From assembly GCA_013399875.1 (NCBI GenBank), contig VXAZ01007544.1:1383091-1447090 (forward strand): DNA of 64,000 bases. The letters run 5' to 3'. The position numbers were made by a program, and so were the translations under genes. The notes beneath the pieces were generated by a model. That model made no database searches. It was not told the DNA's origin and saw only the letters and a list, made by a program, of their open reading frames with translations. This document shows, in pieces, positions 23,439 through 36,200 of this stretch. The stretch comes from Gymnorhina tibicen (taxonomy: Eukaryota > Chordata > Aves > Passeriformes > Artamidae). Every line of letters starts with the position of its first letter. The first letter of the stretch is position 1.

Positions 23439-25222
23439 GAAATGTGAGATCAGACAAACCCCATGAGAGCATGATGGGTGGTGGGAAGATGAGAGCAGGA
23501 CCCAGTGCTCTTCTATGCTTCAATCCTGAGTCACAGACAGGTCAATGCACAGAGAGGTACTTCTTGTTATCACCCAAAACTAAAGCTAAACCAAGAGAAG
23601 GGCGGAGAATGCTTCGCTGATTGCTAGGCAATGGCTATCACAGCAAACACAAGCTAAAATCAGCTCAGGCCAAGACAAGCCCAGGCATGTTTTTAATCCC
23701 TGCACTGTCAGGTCAACAGAAAGCCCCTGACCTTTTATTTGTAGTGACAAGAAATCACATATACTGGGCTGCAAAATAAGCACTAGGAAACAGAGAGGAA
23801 GAGAAGGATGGTCTTTCCCCACCAAAAACCTCCAGATCTATGCAGGATTGCCTTAAATATGTGCGGTGTGATTAAAATGAGGCTAGAAGACAGCCTGGGA
23901 ATCTGAGGACTCACCTGGAAGGTACAAATCTGAGTTTACATTTAAATGTAGGCAAAACAATAAAACAAGTACAGGCTCACTTCCAAATATTTAACATTTG
24001 GTAAGAATTTTGCAAAGAGCTTGGGATCCTGCTCTCATGCTCATTGGCTTCTCCTAAAAAAACATACTAACTCTGTGCACACTGTTGTCCCCCTTTTCAC
24101 CTAGACCCTTAACATCCCAAAGAAGCCCCTCTCTCTCCTGCACAGAGCACCCCACCCCTGTGGAGAGGGACATCTCTCCGTGCAGCCTCTTTGGGACATT
24201 TCTGCTGCAACATTCAACAAGCTCCCTGGGACCTTGGTGACATCCCACTATCATCCAGCATAGTGCAACTCCATTCCCTCAAACCAATCTAGTGCTGACT
24301 TCTACTCCCAGCCAGTGAGAGGTGGTCCTCAGTCAACTAAGTGTTAGTTAAGGCTGAGCTTAAAAAACATGAGTCTCACATAAAAATTTATGATACAACT
24401 ACTCTGTGTTTTCCATTTGTCTGTTCTCCCTTTTTATCTCCTAGGCAAGGGCCCAACTATTATCCCAGCACAGCTGATGAAAGGGCTTTAAATTCTGGAA
24501 CATTGTCAGGATCTTATTCTGTTAATGTGTAGAAAAAATCTAGTGTAAACCAGTTTTTTTAAAAACCTTCTAATATCACAGGCAGAGCCATGCACTTATA
24601 GCTCAGTAAAGTGCCCAGAGCAATACAGAGACAGATCAAAATGCAGTATTTTACAGGAGACAGAAAATCTTTCTGAATATCTCAGACGTAAAATGTGACA
24701 TGTACTACCTGAGCAGGGGAAATATAGAAGAATTAATATCTTAATCTTATAGAATATCCTGAAATGGCTAATATAACCAGCTAAAGCCACTATATTAAAT
24801 TAATTACTGGATTAAATTTAAAAGATCAGTCTAAGAATGCTGTTTTTTAAACCGACAGAATGTGGTAAAATTATCCACTTCTTCAAGTTTTAAAGATTTA
24901 ACAGACAAATTAAGTAGATGTTATGGTAAAAATCATTGCTATTACTACCAAACAGGTCTATAGGAGAGCAAAGAGCAGTACAATAATAACAAATTTGCAC
25001 CAAATAAAATAATAAGGAAAGGAAAATGGTGATTTCAAACTCTGTGGGTTTAAGTAAAATGACAATATTGATTTGTAGCCCAGAAGTCAGAGTAATAAAT
25101 ATCATGGGAAAAACGTACTCATTTTCCTAGATTTGGGGCAAATGGTCCAGTCCCAAAGGAGGCTTTTAATTTTTACTAAAAGGAAAAATATGTGAAGAAA
25201 AGAGGACAGGTTACTTAAATAA
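23439..25222. other. Unassigned DNA
   Basis: No gene or recognisable repeat was seen between the CR1 tail and the poly(T)/gap. The open frames are below 80 codons. Confidence 0.5.
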
Positions 25223-25287
25223 TTTTTTTTTTTTTTTTTNNNNNNNNNNNNNNNNNNNNNNNNNNNNNNNNNNNNNNNNNNNNNNNN
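25223..25287. other. Poly(T) running into an assembly gap (48 N)
   Basis: Seventeen T residues (25223-25239) are followed by N at 25240-25287 and sequence resumes with TTTGCATC. The missing sequence may be longer or shorter than the N count. A homopolymer-anchored repeat is the likely reason the assembler stopped. Confidence 0.98.
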
Positions 25288-25492
25288 TTTGCATCTGGGA
25301 CAGTTGCATATAAATTATTTCTGGATACAGAAGAATTTATAAAGGTTTTGCAGCAGAAAAGAGGACCAAAAATTTCCAGTGTTGGATTTCTCAGAACAAG
25401 ATAACTAGATATGGAATCTGAGGTGTGGGCAATGAACAGCCTTCAGTTTTAGCAGGGAAGACAGAGGTTAACCACCACATTCACTAACTCAG

Positions 25493-25625
25493 ATTCGCAG
25501 AATATTCTGAGTTGGAAGGGACCCACAAGGATCATTGAGTCCAACTCTTAAGTAAATGGCCCATAGTGGGATTGACCTATGGTGTTATTAGCACCATGCT
25601 CTAAACAACTGAGTTCATCTTCTCA
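25493..25625 (-). mobile_element. tRNA-Ile/CR1 composite SINE (TguSINE1-like)
   Basis: On the minus strand the element starts with a tRNA-like head. ACTCAGTTGTTTAGAGC matches the D-arm/A-box area of tRNA-Ile, TGGTGCTAATAAC its anticodon arm (anticodon AAT), and ATGGGCCA its 3' acceptor end. About seven bases of the T-arm are missing around GGTCAATCCC, so the B-box is damaged and the copy is not a working tRNA. The head joins directly to a CR1 3' tail at 25493-25550, containing GATCCTTGTGGGTCCCTTCC and ending ATTCTGCGAAT. A tRNA-Ile head fused to a CR1 tail is the architecture of TguSINE1, mobilised by CR1 machinery and known from passerines. The family match is from memory. Confidence 0.85.
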
Positions 25626-25993
25626 TTCTGTTATCAGAATAATTTCACATGATGATATGAGGGTATTTGAGTTGACCCACATGTATGTGGAAGGGCTAAA
25701 GAGACTTCTGTTATCTGATGATGCCTTAGGTTTTAACTTCTATATTTTTCAAATCCTGTATTGCCTAGTGTGTAACTCTGAAGTTTCTTGTAGCCTGTTA
25801 ACTTCTGTTCCCTCACGCTAGTTAGACATAACAAGCCTCTCTTAAGTTTGCAGTCCAAGGACACCCAGATTGTCCTAGGCCCAAAATGTGTAAACCAAAA
25901 TCTTAGAAGGAGGGGGGTAAATTTGGGGAAAATTACTTCATTAACTAAAGTTTTAATTAGAGAATTAACCCTGATATGCAAATGAACCAAACT

Positions 25994-26001
25994 TATAAAA
26001 G
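25994..26001 (+). promoter_or_regulatory. LTR TATA box
   Basis: TATAAAAG lies inside the plus-strand LTR, 79 bp upstream of the AATAAA. Together they define a minimal retroviral promoter and 3'-end signal pair. Confidence 0.75.
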
Positions 26002-26079
26002 TGTGAAGAACTCATGACTCGGGGTCCATCTTGGGAGTAGTCTCTGGACTCCCCAGGGTGTACCTTTGAAGGCCTTTCA

Positions 26080-26085
26080 AATAAA
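26080..26085 (+). promoter_or_regulatory. LTR polyadenylation signal
   Basis: AATAAA lies inside the plus-strand LTR, 64 bp before its 3' terminus. Confidence 0.75.
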
Positions 26086-26149
26086 TACCTACCTTTACTG
26101 CCTTATTCCTGTCTAGTCTCTGTTTTTTAGGTGGCCATCTCAGGCATCA

Positions 26150-27149
26150 TTGACGAGATTCTGGAGAAAAGTTGAAGTTATAGATTTTTTTTCTTCAACC
26201 CCAAATTTAATTCCTTATGCACTGTAGATGAGCCACAAAATAGTTTTTCAAAGACAGAGATTAAAAAAGTAGCTCGTTGTTTTTCAAACAGATGAACAGA
26301 GACCTCTCTGTTCTATTATCAGTGCTCATATCTGTTCTGGTACAGGATGTGTCATTGCTACCAAAGTGTTACTGCATATTGTAATGTTCATTGAGAAAAA
26401 TAATTAAAAGGAAAGCTCAGGATGTGGTTAAACCCTACCCATGTCACTCTGGGCTTTACATGCGTAAATCATGTCCAGTGTTATGGAAAGAACCCAAGAG
26501 ACCAAATTAATATTCTGTTACATCCCTGGATACTTCTGAAGACTTTGGCAAATTCTTGCTGATTTTGTTCAAGTATTGTCTTAATATTCAAATTCATGAA
26601 GCACATGAAAATGCCCTGGGTTTATTAAAACTTGTTGGTACTCAACATTTTTGAAATTCAGGTCACTACATCACTATATATAAAGAACCTCAGTAGGCTG
26701 GCCTGATTTTTGGAAGTGCCAAGTTGCCACAGTTTTTACTAAAGTTGGTGAAAAATGTAAGTGCTCAGTAACTGGAAATCCAGTAGGCTTTTGCTCAGTT
26801 TTTTAGCTGTACATGAAAGAATGTGGCTACTTAAAGATGAAAATCTTAAACTGAGGCTTGGTCTTGTAACTTCATAATGGAACAGAAAACTGGGTCATTA
26901 TACTAAAAGAAGGAAACAGCAACTGGGACATTGAGGTAGGAAAGCAAGTTCATCCTCAGTTTCCTGAATTTATCTAGTGTCTTTAACATAAGGAACATGT
27001 CAATTTTCAGGATTTTTCCTGAGCTTTCATTTAAAATGTAATTAAAAAAATGCATACTCTCCTATGGGTATTTCAGACAGTGGTGAGATCTGGTGTCATA
27101 TTTAAATACTTATCAGAATAGAAAATTTGGAGGTGGGATGAGGATACAA
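26150..27149. other. Unassigned AT-rich DNA
   Basis: The first bases after the LTR (TTGACGAGATTCTGG) share GACGAG with a tRNA-Ser-type retroviral primer-binding site, but nothing further resembles an internal proviral region. No gene was seen. Confidence 0.5.
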
Positions 27150-27240
27150 GGTGAAAATTTCACTTGGGAAGCACTCTCATTTCCACTGGAGTCAACGACA
27201 GAATTCCTGCTGACTTTTAAAGACAGCAAAAGCAAGTCAG
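27150..27240. repeat. Ancient palindromic-repeat remnant (weak)
   Basis: CATTTCCACTGGAGTCAACG, GAATTCCTGCTGACTTT and AGCAAAAGCAAGTCA recall an old amniote repeat rich in CATTGACTTCAATGG-type words. Diverged; low confidence. Confidence 0.35.
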
Positions 27241-30200
27241 CACAAAAAAAAGCACATAAATAGAAGCATCCTAAGACTGCTGAGACTTCATTACATAATT
27301 TTTAAAATATGAAGGATAAATCTAGGCATCTAAATGACATATACATGTGTTATGCACCATTAATAAGTGATGAGAAATAAATAAATTAAACCGAACATGC
27401 CCAGTGCACTGCTGCTCTTCCCAGGATGTGAGTTGGAGAACCTAAAAATAGAAAAGATGATTTTATGTGCAAGTGCCGTGAAGGAGTAGTGGTTCAGCAG
27501 GGGAAGATGTAAACAGAGACCCAGCGCAGTCCCAGTGGGGGTGTACAAATGTGAGGAAGGGCACAGCTTCTCTCTCTGTGCATAACATGAGGTAAGGCAC
27601 AAACTGCACAGATCTAAAATGTATCAGTAAAAGCCCTCCCACAGTGAATTATAGCTGAATTTTTTCTTCAATTTTGATTTTTCTCTTCTCCCTGAAAAGT
27701 TGTTTTTGGCTACTGGCTATATAAGTGTCTTTTATATGTCTGTTTGATTCCTAATTTTTGTGTCTTGCATGTCTGCTGAATAATTTATGCCATGAAAAAC
27801 AAGTTAAGCAAGCAAGCTGCTTCTGTGCTTCATTCAGGAAGCAGTGATGTTAGTGGTCACTGACTGGGGAAGGAAAGATGGTCCAAGAAACTATTTGAGC
27901 CAAACACTTTGAAGATCAAGACCAGATCCTTAACTTAATTACATGATAATAAAGGCCAGTTGTTAACTTCCTCCATTTGAGAAAGGTATGTTCACTCTGT
28001 TTCTAATTGGCAGCTGCTGTAGGTACCCGCAGCTCTGCAATGATGTCAGTACAACAGCTCCAAGCAAGAGCAAACAAAGCATCGAGAAATATATATGCAC
28101 AGAGCACAACTGTTTCCTCTTAGCTTATGATTTGCCTACAAAAATAAATCCCACTTGTTTCCAGACCCTGACACAATAATGAAGCACAAGTGATACCAAG
28201 CACCTTCATCATTTCTAGAATAGCCACTTGAAGATTTCCAACAGCCCCCTGTGACTGGCTGGTGGGTGCCAAAAATAGACATGGGGATGGACATGTGGTA
28301 GCTGTGGTGACTCGCTATGTGCTGTATTTGTAGACTCTGTTCTTTACAGGAAAAATGCTATAAAAAGTAAATCAGATTATCCTGAAGAGCATTATCTGTT
28401 GTGAGTATGCCCTTAATTTCTTTTGGACCTCCATGTCTCAGGGTGTAGAGGGTCCCGTATCCAAACCCAGCGAAGAACCCCAACTGCTGGAAGCTGCTTT
28501 AAGCAGAATGTGCAATTCAGACTCTTCTCTTCATAGTAGAGTCCAAAATAGTTTAAAAATAAACATAGAAGGGTGGAACTTACTGCTTAGTGTTGTTGCT
28601 TAACAACACCGATTTCCTTGCAGGTCTTATGTGTAGCTGGATTCTTCCTGTGGAGAAACATCTTCCCAAGTTAGATCAATTGCGTGACCTCAGCAGGTCT
28701 CCCCGTTCACTCGGTTTTCAAGGTGTTGTGGAATAAATGCAGATCTGGTGTCAGTATTTCATTTGAGAAATAAAAATTGGGAAAAAATGTTTGAATGTCT
28801 CTTTCAAAGGCCAGTGTGAGAATCAAAACCAAAGCTTGAGCACAGTCAAGGGCTATAGGAATGAGGTAAACCTCAGTTCCAAAAAAAGATATAATAAAGG
28901 GTATTACCTGCATCTAGAAAGAAAAGGTTAAAAAGCATATGATGGGCAGCTGATTGGAAGTGTGTTCTGGAGAAAAGCTGAAAAACCAGAGCATCCTTTT
29001 CTCAAGATGCTGAAACTAACTGTGAAAGCTAACCAGAAAATATGACTAGAACTAGAGTCCAGCAGATAAGGGAAAGATGGTCTTGGGAAAACATGGCCCC
29101 TACTTGTCCCAGGGTACACCATCAAAGGTAAGCAGGTTCCCAGTGGCGGTTGTGGTTATCCCTTATATCTCCAGTTGCGGCAGTCTGGAAATCACGAATG
29201 GTACAGAAGATCCTAAAGAGTCTCACATACAAGAGCTGCAGTGAAGAATCCAAAATCCAAAGACTGAGACCTTGGATTAAAACTCTCTGTTTAAAATGAA
29301 AAACAAAAGTTTAGCTTTAGGAAATGTGAAGTAGAACTCTTAAGCCATAAGTCAAGAACACAGAGTACACCTACTCTGGTGCCTGCTGAGAGATCCAAGG
29401 CATAAACTCTGCACATGATACCCTTGCACCAGAAAATGTTGGGGACTGTAATACCAAAACATGTGACTGCGAATAAACTCGGCATTGAAGGTTGACAGCA
29501 ACATTTGCCATATCCTGCAGCTGAATAAAGCTTATTGATTTACCTGGCTTTGCAGAGACCAAGGTTATCCTGATTATGAAGCTCAAAAGATCATCCCATG
29601 AATGGACTGGACCATATCATGTGGATTTACTGCCACAGTCTTACCTCTTTTCAGTGATTTCTGCACCACATTTCATTTTGCAGCATTGATGTGTTCTCAG
29701 AATGCACAAAACAGCAGAGATCTGTTTTGAGTTGAGGCAGGTATACAGATTTGTACCATGTGAAAATCTGGACTATGGTATCCCCACGTTCCTTTCCTGC
29801 ATGCAACATAATACTGCTGGGCTGCAAACAGCTGTTGGAACTGATGTGTGGCAGGTAAGGGCAACCAAATTCCTTCTAGTTAAACAAAACCTCGTCACAT
29901 ACGATGGGCAGCTACTTGAGATTCTGCCCTGTCTCCTCTGGCAAAATAGGTAACATTCATATGAAGAAGTTGGGCTGTATCAGAAGAATTAATTTTAAAT
30001 CAATAATGTTCTGCTGCTAATTGATGCACTGTCACATCAAAGAAAGAGCCAGTATCTGCAAAAATGAACACACTTGTTGCTTCTATAATTAGAAAAAACC
30101 CACTCATAAAGTGTGCATTGATGGAAATGCAAGTAGAAGCCATCATATTCTCCCATGCTACACAAATGTTGCAGCCAATCTTCCTTTCTACACGAAGTTA

Positions 30201-33200
30201 TTAGGTAATGATAGCTCATGTATGCGAGGAGACCTTGCATCAAAGTTCACTTCCAATTCAGAATATTCCTAAAGTCTGGGGTAGGTAAAATAGCTGAACC
30301 TCTGCTCATCATTATTGCTGTAATTTTGTTTGACAAGCTGGTTTTTAAGTGATAAAAGCCTTCCAGCCTGTGCAGCTGAGATGCTCAAGCTTCTCAGAAG
30401 CAGGACACTTTAGTTCATGTGAAAGATTTCATTGTTCGGGCTAGAAAGCAGGAAAGTCTGCATTAAATAATCTGAATGAAATAATTGCAATCTTGATACT
30501 TCTTCATATCTCCCACACTGAAAACCTCTCTTTCACAGAAAAGGGGTTGGGTGAAGTAGATATCTATCTATTCTTAACTTGCAGTGATCCAACTTTACTG
30601 AGTTTCTATACTGACCTGATCCAAATCCAGAAAGTTGACAGAAAAGTTAAGGTGGAAAACGTATTCTAACAATAAATGACAACAAATCATTTGCAGCAGG
30701 GAAGCTGCTTGTCTGCCTGAATGGCTACAGAGATCAGAACACAGACTATTTACCTAGCTAGATGAGACTTCCACCTTCAACACAACACCAGAGTGAAATC
30801 TTGCAAACAATTAGGAGTGTATTAGAAGTTCCCATGAAAAGCAATGATGGTTAAATGCCATCAGTGAGGGATTCAGAAGACAGACTGAGAAGGAAGGTAA
30901 AGCTGTAAATCAAAAGCAACAGCTGGCATTTATAGGTTTTAAAGTCTTTCAAAATACACAGGATCCTTCAGAGAAGGAGACTGTAATCATACTCATCTGA
31001 GTGGTAAGTGATGCTAACAAGTTGCAAAGTGAAAGCTAAAGGTCAACAAGGCCAGACAGTCACCCTTTTTAATAAAGCTGCACTTAATGGCTGAGATTTT
31101 CTTGGCAGTCCTCAAAAACACTTCTTAACAGCTCTCTTCTTTGGGCATCTCAGCATAAAGCAGAGGAGTCATTTGATAGATCAGGCTTAAGAAGGTATTC
31201 TGGTGAAGACAGTCTGGCAGTAAAGGCAGCAGCTAAATTGCGAATTTCAGGTTGGCTCTACTGGCAGAACATGATGCACAGGGTCTGTTCACTCAGTATT
31301 GTGATGATCTGCAAAGTATTTCATTTGAACACAAGAAATGTGAAAGTATTCTTGGAGGCACCGAACTTCTCAAGAAGCAGGGCTGATTATAGGCCTTAAC
31401 AAGTAGCCTTGCTTTAAAATCTCTACTAAATCACAAGGCAAGCCACACAAGAGAAGCAGTATCTCTGCAATCACAAGATACCTTGCAATCAGAACAAGAA
31501 GTTTTCCTTGAATTCATTACAGCATTCTAGCAGAACTACTGTTGCAACAGATGTCAGCAAGAGATGCTGTTACATACTGTCTTTCCAAATCACAGGAATA
31601 ATCCTAGCATGTGAAGTAAGATTTAGTTAGGAAAACAAGCTGAGGAATTAGTTTGGGTTACGTAAGTTCTGGAAAAGAAGAAGCAAGAACTTTTTTCCTT
31701 GGTTTTAATCTCTATTAAGAGTTCTCGAGAAATGTAGTGGAAGAATCACTCTCAGATGATTGGCCATTTTTGATGGAGATATATATATATACATATATAT
31801 ATATATATTTCCTGTACTCTGTTTGACAACTTGATTTAGAATCAGATTGAGTGAGCACATCTAAAATAATCTCAGTTAAAGAACAGAAATTTAGAGGCTT
31901 TCTCTGTCACCTTTACAGCATTCCTTTTTATGAAGGTTTCAAGACCTGTGTTACATATTTGAGATGTTGTTCTCTGACCTGGTTTAAGATGGATTATATG
32001 TTAGCATATGAACCAGTGAAAGAGTTCCAATTTTGTAATACTGCCCTGTGGAGTAAAGCTTTGAGTACTTGCATACTGAAGTATTCATGGAGCACGAAAT
32101 GCAAGAATTTTGTTCTACATCTGGAAAAATGTCTGCCTGGAAAGTTGAATTAGTTGAATTTAACTGAGGTGGGTAAAAGTTTTGGATAGCAACAGTAACT
32201 AATTTAGGTTACGCAAGTTAAAGTATCTGAACACTAGAAGTACAAGAGGTCCAGTGTCAAATACCTTCTCTGACCTTGTTCCACATTATTTTTTCTCGCA
32301 ATGCTTCTAATTTCTGGATCTGCCTCCCTGTATATAAATAGTTCACCCATTAGTTATCTTTTCCTGACCCAATACAGTGTCCAATTATTTTCTTTTTTTC
32401 TCTTGACCCAGAAGAAATCTTTTCCAGGGCTGCATGCTGCTTATTCAAGGAGGGAAGATGCATGTATCAAGTCTTGTCAAAGTGCTTAGATTTCACAAAG
32501 TTGACATGGGTGTTGAAAAATCAAATAAATTAATGTAGAATGCAAAAAGGGTAAAGCTAAACCACAGCTCAATATGAAAGTGTGAGACTGTTTTTAGAGA
32601 GTTTTGTTTGGGCAGACAAATAATGGCTTTAAAGCATATCAGCATCTACTGTGTATTTGTTCTAAAAGACCAGATTTCCTGAAGCTGAGCTTAAAACTTA
32701 CGCTATTTTAGTACACAAGGGTCAATTCCACTTGACCATTTCTACTGAGTATGAATGGCTGGGAAGCAAAGGACATTACGTACAGGGGATGGTATGCTAC
32801 TCAGGCAGGGAGTTTATGAAATAACCCCTAATCAAGTCTTTAAAAGCAAAGTAAAGAAGGGTTGAAACAAGAACATAGCTCAGTTTGCAATAACCTTTGC
32901 CGAATGTTTAGGAAAAAATCAATTATATTAATATGATTTATTCTCATTATAACTTTCCATAAATTTCTTCAAGGACCAGAAAGTGAGATAATAGCAAAAT
33001 ATAGTAGGCTAAATATCCCAGCAAGTCTTTACTCCATTCTTTACACCAAGTCTTTGCTCCATTCACCCCAGTTCTAATGCTGCTGCTGTTACCACAGTGT
33101 CTCAGTGCCTTCTAATAATGCACTAAACAACGTGTCCAACATCTGTCAAATGTTTGTGCTCTCTGTTTCTCTCCTCAGGGGAAGATCTGTGTTCAGCAGA

Positions 33201-36200
33201 GTGTTTTCTTTTGGAATTTATTTTTAATAAAATCTAAATGGCTGTGCTATTTGTTTGTTAGAGAAGTCAAAGAAACATGACTCGCACTCAGGACAGTAGG
33301 CACACAGGATGCTGCAGCCCAGGGCTACGTCTGGGAGAAGTGCAATTTATGCCCAGGAGTGGGAAGAAGCTGTGGGTGGGTCCTGAGGGTAAAAAGGTGG
33401 GGAGTCTTTAAAAGGAGCTGTGACAGGGGGTTACTCATGCAAACTGTAAATTCAGGAAGGAGAGGGTGAGACTTTATTTTTGCATCTTTTACTGCTTGCA
33501 TTCAAATTTTATGTTGCAATGCAAATGCAGAAAAAAAGCTTCAGCTGAATTCCCACGTACTGTCATCAGAGCCATTCATTACTCACTTTGCTGCTGCTGC
33601 TTCTGAGCACCCCAGATTTGGAACAAGAGGGCTATGACAGTCATGCCTGTGGAAGACTTGGGAGGGTATGTTTGCACATTTACTGCCTACACTCTTTTAA
33701 TGTCCAGCTCCGGACAACCTTAAGAAATCCAAATGTCTCTCATCCGTGTATTTTAAAAAGAGAGTGAGAGAAAGGAAAGAAAATTGCCCGGACCTTGCAG
33801 CTGGTGAAAACATGGGTGCAAAGTGCTGTGTATTGAGAATTAAACACTATGCAATTAGAAGGTAAACTTAGATGGTTTTCAACTCAGCAATGTGCTCCTT
33901 TTCAGTCATTAAGAGGTGTTCTAAGACACTCTTATGAAAAGCCAGGAGGGGACCAGCTCCATCCTCCTCCCAGCAGTAACAAGTGAATTTACCTTTGACT
34001 GGAGTAGATGTGTTAATGGCAAATAAATAATTGTGGTAATTTATTCAGTGTGTTCTTCTATTCTTCTGAAATAATTGCTTTGTGTGACTGTTTCTCACTT
34101 AAGCTTTAAGAATAAACTCCTATATGAGCCTTCACATAAATAGTATATCTAGTAAATTGTCCTTCCACTGTTGTAAAAAGACTTTAACTACAGCCCTGCA
34201 GCTAAACCAACCCAATTCTCAAGGAATATGATTAAAATAAACACTGCAGATAAAATATTAAGTTGTCTTCAGGTAATATTTTACTATCCTTTCTATCGTA
34301 ATCATCACTTTTATTCATTCCATTGTTAGCTTTTAACAGCTAAAACCAGCATGATTTAGAAAGTGAGACATACCTTAAGCTGGAAAGAAGCAGCATTACC
34401 ACACAAAGCTTTAAAAATATCATTGTTCTCTGGCTTCAGAGACACATGTGCATTTCCCTTGTTACAGACAAATGTTGTCTATAAGGGAGGATTTATTTTT
34501 CTCTGTCCCAAAACATAAATTTAGTCTCAGTGCTCTAGTCCCCAAAACTCCCACACATTTCGTTGGAAAATATACCTGAACAAAGACAGCGAGTTCTGTC
34601 CTTGGGGAGGCCAAGAGTAGATTTTTGTCTTAGATTTATACCAGCAGCATGTGGAGACAGAAAATATGCAATAAGTCAAAGAGATTTTACTTATCAGAGA
34701 TTTAGACAACCATTTGTCAGTACTTAACTGTATTGCTGGATGACTCATTCCCATTTCTAATACCTAGGAATACAGGGCATGTGTGGGAACACAATGTCTG
34801 CATTGATTTTAATCTGGTCGCTTTTTGTACCGTCTACAAATAGCTCAAAACTAACCCAATCAGATAAGCAGAGCAGAAAATGATTGCAAAAACACATACA
34901 GTAAGCCACTCACAGAGGCCTCAGAGAGGCCAAGGAACACACAAAACAGAAAACACAAAGGTAGCAAAGAACAGCTCATAAAAGGATACTGTTTCTCTAT
35001 GCCATGGATGAATAATTTAGGTAGGGAAAGTGATCAGGCAGGGAAGAGAAAGATTTTCTTTTTAGGTGCAGGACCAGAAGCTGCCCTACTCAAAACCCAG
35101 TGTTAGCAACACATCCTTTTTAAGCACTTCAGCTTTGGATTCCAAGCTTCATTCATTCCTTCAAAGTAGGAATCCATTATTTACACTAGACAGGTTGGAG
35201 AAGGCAGGCTCTCCTGCTCTTGCACTAACAGTATTTAAAACACTCTGTGTGCTCTGGTCCTCACTGAACTCCCTTTCACAGATGCCTGCTGCAATCCTTG
35301 GCTCCAAAAAAGTGGGTGTGGTAGACTTTTGGGAAAGAGTCTTCCTGTTCTGGGAGAATTTTTCAGTTTTCGAAGTTATTTCTGATACAAAGTTAAACAA
35401 AAAATTGGAATTTTGTTATTGTTTTGCAAGCTGTTCCTCTGAAAGTGACTTGAATCAGGGCGATTCAGAATTTTTTTCAATAACGAGCTCTTTGTTTTCA
35501 GTCTTGACATTTGTTTTTTTGCTCCACCTTTTAGTGAAGATCAACATTTCAAGATTACACACTCAAATAAAAGTAGCAACCAAACCAATAATTCTGTTTT
35601 AAAATTTTCCAAATAGGCTCTGTCAACAAATTCAAAAACTTCTGATACTGGAATATCCATCATAGATACATGTCTCCAGAGTATTGTCATAGCCTTGACA
35701 AGTCAAGAATGTCCAACAAAAATTCCTTGCTGGTCTAGCCCCTTAACACGTATTTCTTCTGCCATCCTGAAGGTACCCTTTTGGGAGCCAGGGTGGAAGG
35801 GGAAGAAACAAATGTGGGTTGTGGGATAACAGGTTCACCCCTAATCCAGAAGGGATGATAGGAGGAAGAAGTAGTCATGGAAGCTTATACAAGACAGAGA
35901 TGACAATCTATCAGGTGTTAAAATAGTCACAGAGTCAGAGTAGCATCTTTGACTACTCATATATAACATAAATTCCTTTTTCCACATCACGAGAAACTAT
36001 AAGCCCCCTAAAGGTACTGCAATTACACTGATTTTACATCATAATAAGTCAGAGAACTGACAAAATTGCTATAACAACAAGGATCAGAATTTCATCTTGC
36101 CTTCTCTGTGTGGCCATGGGTCTGCCCTTCATCCTTTCTGATAGGCATCTTTCATTTATGAACCATTTCTCTGAACACAATTATGGAATGGAAAAACTGG

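Larger units (their letters stand above)
25719..26149 (+). mobile_element. LTR of an endogenous retrovirus, plus strand
   Basis: The 431-bp element opens TGATGCCT and closes AGGCATCA, a perfect 8-bp terminal inverted repeat (10 of 11 bases when extended). A TATAAAAG box at 25994-26001 is followed by AATAAA at 26080-26085 and then a short R/U5, so the U3-R-U5 order runs on the plus strand. It lies about 90 bp from the tRNA-Ile SINE. The five bases before (TCTGA) and after (TTGAC) do not match, so a target-site duplication is not confirmed. It may be the 5' LTR of a deleted provirus or a mutated solo LTR. No gag, pol or env sequence follows. I associate the general style with bird ERVL-type LTRs, but the class is uncertain. 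Confidence 0.8.

Noticed and set aside
25556..25625. Functional tRNA-Ile gene
   Set aside because: The T-arm has lost about seven bases, the 5' acceptor strand does not pair, and the sequence is fused to a CR1 tail, so it is a SINE head.
25789..26149. LTR beginning at TGTAGCC (25789)
   Set aside because: Starting at 25719 gives an 8-bp perfect terminal inverted repeat with the AGGCATCA end. The 25789 start gives none.
35066..35602. 178-codon open frame as a protein-coding gene
   Set aside because: No recognisable domain, signal or splice context, and chance frames of this size are possible in 64 kb. Kept only as a low-interest item to test.
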